Positions 1 to 5,563 of a stretch of 5,563 nt of DNA are shown one piece after another. Positions within the stretch are counted from its first letter, which is position 1. Every line of letters starts with the position of its first letter. The notes under the pieces were generated by a model. The model was not told the DNA's origin and searched no databases. It saw nothing but the letters and a program-made list of their open reading frames with translations. This DNA comes from PNKC01 sp039917655 (GTDB lineage: Bacteria > Chloroflexota > Dehalococcoidia > Tepidiformales > Tepidiformaceae). Where the stretch lies: contig JBDSJC010000272.1 in assembly GCA_039917655.1 (NCBI GenBank), forward strand, positions 1 through 5,563, read 5' to 3'. The translations under genes and the position numbers were made by a program.

Positions 1-436
1 CCATGCCCGCGCCGTAGCCCTGGTCGTGAAGTTGGAAGAGACCAACTGAGTGGCCACTGTCTCCCACCGCATCCGGACGGCCGCCGCTTTCCGAGAGCAT
101 CACTGCCTTGAGGAAGAGGGGCGGTACTTTATACTTCTGGCCGATGCGGTTGAGGATGCCGTCCCACTGGTCCGGGTCGGATTTGGTGTTCGACTGGATA
201 GCGGTGTGGGGCGAAAAGCTGCGCGAACTCGTGGCGGTGGCGCGGCGCGCGTTGGAGGCCGAAGCGGCGCTCGCGGTCCGATTCGTAGCCAGTGGGGAGG
301 CATCCGGCATGCGGGAGGCTCTGGCTGAGGCGGCGGTGGCGGCCACGGACCTGCCCAATCGCGCAATTTCGCCCGCTTCCCGTAGAGATACGTGCGCGCC
401 AGAGATGACGCCGTTCGCCGTAGGGTCGATCGCCAT
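1..436 (-). CDS. Lytic transglycosylase (SLT/lysozyme-like), N-terminal part, runs off left edge
   Basis: Reading the minus strand from the ATG at 436-434 gives 145 open codons to the window edge, with no stop. Residues 1-90 are rich in Ala, Ser and Arg and look disordered. From about residue 91 a transglycosylase SLT fold begins: WDGILNRIGQKY, then VPPLFLKAVMLSESGG, then GHSVGLFQLHDQGYGAGM. Glu116 in the SESGG motif is the expected catalytic glutamate, and GLFQLHDQG matches the conserved loop after it. Enzymes of this family cleave the glycan strand of peptidoglycan and often serve in wall remodelling, secretion or phage particles. No signal peptide or membrane segment is visible before the domain, which is unusual for a housekeeping envelope enzyme. 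The start is uncertain: a GA-rich stretch lies too far upstream of the ATG to be a normal ribosome site. The domain call is firm; the cellular role is unknown because the C-terminus is outside the window. Confidence 0.8.
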   Translation of the reverse strand, partial: MAIDPTANGVISGAHVSLREAGEIARLGRSVAATAASARASRMPDASPLATNRTASAASASNARRATATSSRSFSPHTAIQSNTKSDPDQWDGILNRIGQKYKVPPLFLKAVMLSESGGRPDAVGDSGHSVGLFQLHDQGYGAGM

Positions 437-525
437 ACAGGCACAGGCTAGTATGCTGCCCTCTCGCCCCGCATCGGGGTTACGCCCGGCGGAGTCGGCG
501 CGAATCCCTGACTTCGAGGTGAGAG
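437..525. promoter_or_regulatory. Divergent intergenic region between transglycosylase and DinB genes
   Basis: This 89-base gap must hold the start signals of both flanking genes. A TAGTAT hexamer at 449-454 on the plus strand resembles a -10 box, and its complement reads CATACT for the minus strand, so one short AT patch could serve both directions. No good -35 box is visible for either. On the plus side GAGGT at 516-520 sits five bases before the DinB start and is a clear ribosome site. The promoter assignment is inference from weak matches. Confidence 0.25.
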
Positions 526-1035
526 ATGGCCGAAAAACGAATCCCGGACCCCACGCTCATGGCGCGCCTGCAACTGAGCGTGAAGGGCGTTGACTGGGCG
601 GCCTCCCTCGTGGCGCACAAGCAGCATGAGCAGCCGGACGGAGAGTGGTCGGCGCATCAGCATCTCGTCCATCTCATTGCCGTGGACACCGAGGTCTACC
701 GCCCGCGTGTGAGAGCCATGCTCGAACAAGATCGGCCTGTCTTTGACAAGTGGGTCGCTGACACGTTCATGGACGACCGTTACACAAAGGACGAAGGCGA
801 CCTCCTCGAGCTCGCCGAAACGTTCATGCGGGAACGCGAAAAGCTCGTCGAGATCTTCAAGTCGCTCACCCCCGAGCAGTGGTCGCGCGCCGGGACCTGG
901 CCGGACGGTGAAGTGGACGTCGCCTGGGCAGCCGAGCGCGCACTCTCCCATGGGCTGGAGCATTTCACCGCGCTGCTCTTCCTCCACCAGGAGTTGGAGC
1001 ACTTTCACGCGCGCCAGTGGCGGGATGGCCAGTAG
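526..1035 (+). CDS. DinB family protein (putative metal-dependent four-helix protein)
   Basis: The 169-residue product has the length and helical layout of the DinB/YfiT superfamily, four-helix-bundle proteins that usually bind a divalent metal through three histidines. The first helical motif is EWSAHQHLVHLIAVD (residues 40-54), giving His49 as a likely ligand. The last helix carries SHGLEHFTALLFLH, with His142 and His146 in the family's HxxxH arrangement. Some relatives are thiol-dependent transferases for mycothiol or bacillithiol, and many have no known reaction, so the substrate is not predicted. The ATG at 526 is preceded by a GAGGTGAG ribosome site, and no signal peptide or membrane segment is visible. 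The gene is convergent with yajQ, 22 bases away, and divergent from the transglycosylase, so it is probably transcribed alone. Confidence 0.82.
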   Translation: MAEKRIPDPTLMARLQLSVKGVDWAASLVAHKQHEQPDGEWSAHQHLVHLIAVDTEVYRPRVRAMLEQDRPVFDKWVADTFMDDRYTKDEGDLLELAETFMREREKLVEIFKSLTPEQWSRAGTWPDGEVDVAWAAERALSHGLEHFTALLFLHQELEHFHARQWRDGQ

Positions 1036-1072
1036 CGGTTCGGACCGCCAATGGCAATTACCGGTAGTTGCC
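1033..1072. terminator. Possible hairpins between convergent DinB and yajQ genes
   Basis: Directly after the DinB stop, 1035-1048 can form a short hairpin (GCGGT stem, TCGG loop, ACCGC). A second near-perfect palindrome, GGCAATTACCGGTAGTTGCC, lies at 1053-1072 and overlaps the last codons of yajQ. Neither is followed by a T-run on either strand, so intrinsic termination is only a possibility. The convergent layout with a 22-base gap makes a shared termination zone plausible. Confidence 0.3.
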
Positions 1073-1558
1073 GAACTTCAGTTCGATCCCATAATCCTCG
1101 CCCTTAAGCGCGGTGATCACCTGTTGTAACTCGTCCCGGCTGGGACTGCTGATGCGCACCGCGTCGCCCTGGATCTGGGCCTGGACCTTCTTGTACTTCT
1201 GGTCCTTGATGAACTTCACCATCTTCTTGGCGATGTCGCTTTCGATCCCCTGGGTGAGCGTGACCTCCTGGCGGACGGTGCTCGATGCCGCCGGCTGGAT
1301 CGTGCCCCGGACCATATTCTTGATCGGCACGCTGCGCGCGATGAAGCGCCCGGTGAGAGCCTGCCAGATGGCGTCGAGCTTGTATTCGTCCGTGGTGTGG
1401 ATCGTCAGGTTCGCCTTCGCCTTGTCGAAGTCGATTTCGGCCAGGATGTTCTTGAAGTCGAACCGGCTGGTGATTTCACGCTTCGCCTGATCGACGGCGT
1501 TCGCGACCTCCTGGAGGTCGGCGCCGGTGGTGATGTCGAAGGTTTCGTCTTTAGCCAT
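1058..1558 (-). CDS. yajQ: YajQ family nucleotide-binding protein
   Basis: The product is 166 residues, the usual size of YajQ (UPF0234), a soluble cytoplasmic protein with two ferredoxin-like domains. Family landmarks are present in order: the N-terminal FDI, LQEVANAVDQAKREI and RFDFK (residues 7-36), a middle RSVPIKNMVRG segment (75-85), and the C-terminal KFIKDQKYKKVQAQIQGDAVRI followed by RDELQQVI (115-148). YajQ proteins bind nucleotides or RNA, and in Xanthomonas and Pseudomonas a member binds cyclic di-GMP and acts with a transcription factor. No such partner is visible here. The ATG at 1558 has no recognisable ribosome site, but TACCCT lies six bases before it, the spacing expected for a leaderless transcript. 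The gene is divergent from the mutase and convergent with DinB. Confidence 0.95.
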   Translation of the reverse strand: MAKDETFDITTGADLQEVANAVDQAKREITSRFDFKNILAEIDFDKAKANLTIHTTDEYKLDAIWQALTGRFIARSVPIKNMVRGTIQPAASSTVRQEVTLTQGIESDIAKKMVKFIKDQKYKKVQAQIQGDAVRISSPSRDELQQVITALKGEDYGIELKFGNYR

Positions 1559-1570
1559 AGCCGTAGGGTA
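1559..1570 (-). promoter_or_regulatory. Possible -10 box of a leaderless yajQ transcript
   Basis: On the minus strand TACCCT (1570-1565) fits the TAnnnT -10 pattern. Exactly six bases separate it from the yajQ ATG, placing the expected transcription start at the start codon itself. The absence of a ribosome site upstream agrees with this. No clear -35 box is visible, so the call rests on spacing. Confidence 0.3.
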
Positions 1571-1622
1571 CAGGCGGGCGGGTGCTGGTGCGATTTTCGA
1601 CCAGCGGCTCCGTGCGCTGCGC

Positions 1623-1654
1623 TACACTTGTGCCTACCACACCGGGGGCAGAGG
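1623..1654 (+). promoter_or_regulatory. Possible -10 box and ribosome site of the mutase gene
   Basis: TACACT at 1623-1628 resembles a -10 box about 28 bases before the mutase ATG. GGGGGCAGAGG at 1644-1654 is a purine-rich ribosome site next to that ATG. It supports the start at 1657 over the upstream in-frame start at 1582, whose extra 25 residues have no family similarity. A convincing -35 box is not seen. Confidence 0.3.
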
Positions 1655-1656
1655 CC

Positions 1657-3321
<1,665 letters not shown>

Positions 3322-4016
3322 GAGCCTGTCGATTTAGCTGAGAGCGGCTGAGAAAGTGGTCTGAGCGGACTTTTAGATGGACGAAGTTGGTGGTCTGGAG
3401 CGGGCGAAGGCGCGTGGTTGGCTGAGGAGCGCAAGGGATGGCTGTGACGGCGCAGGGCTGGCGCCAGGGGGTGGGCGAAGACGGGGTCCCTTCAGGCCAT
3501 TCCTCGTCCATTCGGACTCGACAGCAGAGAGGCCACGGCGGAGAAATTGGCGGAAACCGCGTGCTTCCTTGATCTGTCCGAAGACAGGTTCAACAGTCTG
3601 TTTCCTGAGCCTGTAGAGGGCCTTGTCCTCGGGGTTCAAGAGACGCTCGCGCACCTCGTTGCGGTGAGGCCAACGGCTGGATGAGTGCACTGCGGCAAGG
3701 TCAGCGTCTGGCGGTCGTCCCGGTCGTAGCGGCGGAGGGCGACGACGGCATGGACGTTGGCTGCGTCGAGGGCGGCAAAGTTCGCCTCCGAGGCGTACCC
3801 GGCATCGGCACTGAGCTGGGACGGGGCCTGCCCGTTGAGTTCGGTGATGCGCTCAAGCATGGGGATCAGGCGCTGCACGTCGGGTGGTGCGGCAGACAGT
3901 TCGCAGGCGACGATCACCTTGCTTTCGGCATCGACGGCGGCCTGCCCGTTGTAGCGGATTCTCCGGCACTCAGGAGGCTTCGGTTCGCCGCGTGACGCAA
4001 AACATCGAGGCGAACC
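3322..4016 (-). mobile_element. Decayed IS1182-like insertion sequence remnant
   Basis: A block between the mutase stop and the small membrane protein gene is explained by a broken transposase on the minus strand. The transposase 3' side faces the mutase. Sequence immediately after the mutase stop (GAGCCTGTCGATTTAGC, 3322-3338) may be the element's terminal repeat, but no matching inverted copy was found at the other side. That side, around 3955-4016, lies inside the transposase gene, so the distal half and its terminus have been lost. Target duplications cannot be seen. Boundaries are approximate. Confidence 0.6.
3373..4016 (-). pseudogene. IS1182-family DDE transposase, C-terminal half, frameshifted
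   Basis: Two overlapping minus-strand frames together give the C-terminal half of a DDE transposase. The first, open from 4016 to 3636, reads YNGQAAVDAESKVIVA (first catalytic Asp), then QLSADAGYASEANFAAL (second Asp) and RRYDRDD. The second, 3690 to 3373, continues with LYRLRKQTVEPVFGQIKEAR (catalytic Glu in VEPVFG) and RQFLRRGLSAVESEW up to about 3508. A frame change, probably with a small deletion, lies between about 3640 and 3690. After ESEW the usual NLLKL-type tail is missing and the frame continues as unrelated Pro/Arg-rich sequence. The roughly 200 N-terminal residues of a full transposase are absent. All three catalytic acidic residues survive, but no functional protein can be made. 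Confidence 0.75.
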
Positions 4017-4064
4017 TTATGAAGCGCCCCCAATGGCACGGCCGCGGGGATTGCGGTGACTCGC

Positions 4065-4250
4065 CTATCGGTTCCGCTGCACAATCGCCCGCACCAGCAG
4101 AAACGCCAGCCACACGATCAGGCCGAGCAGCAGGAACTTGAACAGCGAGGCCACAATTGCGACAGCGGCCACTACGAGCACGAGCGCGAGGACCAGCAGC
4201 AGGACCGCGCAACAGGCGCAGCCGCCCGGGTTCTTCACCAGGCTGTACAC
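4065..4250 (-). CDS. Small hydrophobic membrane protein
   Basis: From the GTG at 4250 this frame encodes 61 residues. It starts with a short polar segment (YSLVKNPGG), then Cys11-Ala-Cys13-Cys14, then an almost unbroken hydrophobic stretch from about residue 15 to 57 that would form one long or two closely spaced transmembrane helices. It ends with a basic RAIVQRNR tail. I do not recognise a family. The GTG at 4250 has only a weak ribosome site. A better start signal lies at 4294 (AAGGAG at 4305-4300, five bases before a GTG), but in another frame that reads SFWESFKLVRS before shifting. This suggests the gene originally began there and has lost about one codon's worth of register. It lies two bases after an upstream reading frame's stop, which suggests former operon coupling. 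Confidence 0.5.
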   Translation of the reverse strand: MYSLVKNPGGCACCAVLLLVLALVLVVAAVAIVASLFKFLLLGLIVWLAFLLVRAIVQRNR

Positions 4251-4296
4251 CAGCCCCGCGAACGCACGAGCTTGAAGCTCTCCCAGAAGCTCACTC

Positions 4297-4470
4297 TCAC
4301 TCCTTCGCCCGCCCGCCAGTCTGCATCAGCCAGCCGAACCGGGCATTCTGGCCGTTGGTGACCGTCAGCGACTGCTCACCGGCTGCGAATACTGGTGGAG
4401 ATTCGCGACGAAACGTGTCGCGCGGACAACTGAGCTGCTTAGTGCTTGCTAAAAGGCAGACTACCGGTGT
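4297..4470 (-). pseudogene. Orphan C-terminal tail of an unrecognised gene
   Basis: A minus-strand frame is open from 4470 to the TGA at 4299-4297 and ends GEQSLTVTNGQNARFGWLM followed by QTGGRAKE. The last 25 or so residues look like genuine protein sequence, whereas the beginning does not. There is no usable start codon: the only ATG is at 4326, eight codons from the stop. The stop lies two bases before the GTG with strong ribosome site at 4294, a typical operon spacing. I infer the 3' end of a gene whose 5' part was deleted. The family is not recognised. Confidence 0.3.
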
Positions 4471-4775
4471 CTACCGCTGGCCGTGAACACCCGGTTCTGT
4501 TTCGCCCCGACGAGCTCTTCTCCATCGAGCGAAAGGACGGGCCGATCGAGGCTGTTGATGACCTTGAGTTCTGGCACGCTGCCCGCATCGGAGACCTCGG
4601 TGAGGCGAATGCCCCCAAGACCCAGCGCCTCGTCCAGGGTCTGGTAGTCAGCGGCGTGATGTTCTTCCCTTATAAGAGGAAACATCGTCAGGTTGCGACA
4701 CGATGTAGCTTCGCCGATGGTGATATCGGCCAGCGCGGATGCGATCAGGGTCACGTCTTCCGCCGGGAGGTGCAT
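4461..4775 (-). pseudogene. ARPP-1 family protein, truncated N-terminal fragment
   Basis: The frame from the ATG at 4775 encodes 104 residues. Residues 18-96 match the start of the ARPP-1 domain (ARG and rhodanese-phosphatase associated protein): ITIGEATSCRNLTMFPL, YQTLDEALGLGGIRLTEVSD, GSVPELKVIN and finally RPVLSLDGEELVGAKQNRV. In intact members, which are roughly two to three times longer, GEELVGAKQNRV is followed by a beta-rich continuation. Here similarity stops at Val96, near position 4487, and the frame closes eight residues later. GGAG lies seven bases before the ATG, so the 5' end is an original gene start. The biochemical role of ARPP-1 is not established; its name reflects association with ADP-ribosylglycohydrolase-type and related domains. 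Whether the fragment is expressed cannot be told. Confidence 0.65.
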
Positions 4776-5086
4776 TCATCGGCTCCAGCGTGGCATGTCG
4801 CTGCGACAGCGCTTGTCGAGGCCCGGTCCGGCATGCACTCCGAAGACAATCCTCTCGGCGAACTGAGCCGCATGCCTCCGAAGCGCTTTTCGCCCGCGCG
4901 CAATTGACGGACTCCTGCGGCAACTTCACCGAGCCGACAGGTTCAAGAAGATGATGCAGCGAGGCACGGCCGTGCGGTGGTTGGAACAAAACGAGCTCGC
5001 CACCGGCTCGGCCCGGAACGGGCAGTCCGGGCCCGCGGCCGCCGCCACTGCCGTAGACACCGAGCGATCCACGAAGTCACGGCCCT

Positions 5087-5227
5087 GAGCACCGCGACCA
5101 CCATCAGGGGGTGCTCGGTGCCGCGACCATCGGCTCACCCGCTGCCGCGATGACACCCGTCGGCTGGCGAGACCGCGCCAGGCGCGGCTCTTCGAGTTAG
5201 CCGGGCCAGAACTCGGGTGGTGAGCCG
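5087..5227. repeat. Cluster of nested inverted repeats
   Basis: GAGCACC (5087-5093) pairs with GGTGCTC (5110-5116). CGGCTCACC (5131-5139) pairs perfectly with GGTGAGCCG (5219-5227) across 79 bases. Inside that pair are a perfect palindrome CCGCGCC-A-GGCGCGG (5173-5187) and CGAGTT (5193-5198) with AACTCG (5210-5215). A direct repeat CCGCGACCA occurs at 5092-5100 and 5121-5129. Together they could fold as a hairpin followed by a closed multi-stem domain. Short GC-rich repeats also arise by chance in such DNA, so a functional RNA is unproven. Confidence 0.4.
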
Positions 5228-5254
5228 GTGGAGGCTTAGCAGGAGGTTGAAAAG

Positions 5255-5278
5255 CTACTTGTTTTTTTGCTGAAGTAG
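5255..5278. other. Hairpin with T-rich loop at the edge of the AT-rich island
   Basis: CTACTT (5255-5260) and AAGTAG (5273-5278) form a six-base-pair stem around a 12-base loop containing seven consecutive T. Read on the minus strand it is followed by a CTTTTC run, so it could be a weak terminator for a gene entering from the right, though that gene would end over 150 bases away. It could equally be chance. Confidence 0.25.
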
Positions 5279-5288
5279 ACAATAAAAC

Positions 5289-5360
5289 ATTACACCGCGT
5301 AGTTTTTGCGTCTGGAACATCGCGAGGGTGTAATACAACATTTCGAGATTTTCTACACCC
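5289..5360. repeat. Three TACACC motifs in alternating orientation
   Basis: TTACACCGCG (5290-5299), its inverse CGCGAGGGTGTAAT (5321-5334) and CTACACCC (5353-5360) lie within 72 bases. The first two make an imperfect inverted repeat (ATTACACC with GGTGTAAT, plus CGCG on both inner sides), and the second and third make GGGTGTA with TACACCC. The alternating layout resembles operator half-sites or recombinase-binding arms. No regulator gene is present to support either reading. Confidence 0.35.
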
Positions 5361-5377
5361 TGTTAAGCCTATGATGG

Positions 5378-5397
5378 CGTGGTCTAGTTCCACCACG
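5378..5397. other. Short hairpin next to the AT-rich island
   Basis: CGTGGT (5378-5383) pairs perfectly with ACCACG (5392-5397) around the eight-base loop CTAGTTCC. No T-run follows on either strand, so it is not a standard terminator. It may be a protein-binding palindrome or chance. Confidence 0.25.
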
Positions 5398-5429
5398 ATA
5401 GAGCCTTTGGCGCGCCCACTCCTCCATGG

Positions 5430-5563
5430 TCACTCTCGGGCAAGGGCGCTGGATTCGCGACTGGGCAGTAGGGCGGTGGGCCAGCCGAATTCTTTGAGAT
5501 CCTGAATGACTGGCGCGCCGCTGGGAGATTGCCAGGCCTCGAGTTCGTGTGACGCCTGGCCAA
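5430..5563 (-). CDS. Possible C-terminus of an unrecognised protein entering from the right edge
   Basis: On the minus strand one frame is open from the window edge (first full codon 5561-5559) for 43 codons to TGA at 5432-5430. It reads SHELEAWQSPSGAPVIQDL, then KEFGWPTALLPSRESSALARE. Its amino acid composition is more protein-like than the other frames, and its third codon positions are moderately GC-rich. No family is recognised and the fragment is too short to judge, so it may be spurious. Confidence 0.3.
   Translation of the reverse strand, partial: GQASHELEAWQSPSGAPVIQDLKEFGWPTALLPSRESSALARE

Larger units (their letters stand above)
4776..5429. other. Region without a convincing gene
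   Basis: Open frames exist here on both strands, but their translations are rich in Arg, Pro and Ser, have no family motifs, and run across an abrupt change of base composition. Positions 4776-4990 are featureless. Positions 5011-5230 are GC-rich with many inverted repeats. Positions 5250-5375 are markedly AT-richer than the rest of the window and carry repeated TACACC-type motifs. It may be decayed coding DNA followed by a regulatory region or a foreign insert. Confidence 0.6.

Noticed and set aside
108..593. 161-codon plus-strand open frame, and the 114-codon minus frame at 100-444
   Set aside because: Both are shadows of the transglycosylase gene, which reads in another minus-strand frame with clear catalytic motifs; their products have no family features.
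448..1008. 186-codon minus-strand frame opposite DinB
   Set aside because: Antisense shadow of the DinB gene, which has a ribosome site and conserved histidines.
1582..1656. Upstream in-frame start adding 25 residues to the mutase
   Set aside because: The extension has no similarity to the family, overlaps the promoter region, and the ATG at 1657 has a better ribosome site.
4446..4907. 153-codon plus-strand frame opposite the ARPP-1 fragment
   Set aside because: Antisense to a recognisable ARPP-1 domain; no motif or ribosome site.
5173..5230. tRNA-like TTCGAGTT sequence in the inverted-repeat cluster
   Set aside because: No acceptor stem, anticodon arm or CCA end can be fitted around it.
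4926..5396. 156-codon minus-strand frame
   Set aside because: It crosses the boundary between the AT-rich island and GC-rich DNA, is low-complexity Arg/Pro/Ser for most of its length, and shows no recognisable domain.
5251..5400. CRISPR-like or direct-repeat array
   Set aside because: The repeated motif is only 6-8 bases, alternates in orientation and has irregular spacing, so it is not a CRISPR array.

Overview
The window is GC-rich bacterial chromosome. Its gene set (a YajQ-family protein, a DinB-family protein, a split acyl-CoA mutase, a lytic transglycosylase and an ARPP-1-type protein), GTG starts and low-GC-tolerant but mostly GC-ending codons would suit a high-GC phylum such as Chloroflexota (Thermomicrobia-like) or Actinomycetota. 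That placement is a guess from gene content; no rRNA or other marker is present.

Layout. (1) Positions 1-436, minus strand: the N-terminal part of a lytic transglycosylase that runs off the left edge. It has no stop codon in the window, so a simple stop-to-stop ORF search can miss it. (2) 526-1035, plus: a DinB-like metal-dependent protein, divergent from the transglycosylase. (3) 1058-1558, minus: a YajQ-family nucleotide-binding protein, convergent with DinB. (4) 1657-3321, plus: a 554-residue coenzyme-B12-dependent acyl-CoA mutase catalytic subunit, divergent from yajQ. It is of the methylmalonyl-CoA mutase superfamily, but its two substrate-pocket residues (Phe83 and Gln201) match isobutyryl-CoA mutase. 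It lacks a B12-binding domain, and no partner subunit is in the window. These four genes look intact.

The rest is eroded. Immediately after the mutase stop lies a decayed IS1182-like transposase (about 3322-4016, minus) that lacks its N-terminal half and is frameshifted. Next, on the minus strand, come a 61-residue hydrophobic membrane protein (4065-4250) whose start appears frameshifted, an orphan C-terminal gene tail (4297-4470), and the first 96 or so residues of an ARPP-1-family protein (4461-4775) that breaks off inside its most conserved motif. The arrangement fits a former minus-strand operon scarred by deletions near an insertion sequence.

Positions 4776-5429 hold no convincing gene. 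They contain a GC-rich stretch dense in inverted repeats (5087-5227), then a visibly AT-richer island (about 5250-5375) with three copies of a TACACC-type motif. The last 134 bases may hold the C-terminus of another minus-strand gene. I see no CRISPR array, tRNA, rRNA or obvious defence system. The most useful leads are the substrate assignment of the mutase, the deletion scars, and the structured AT-rich intergenic region.
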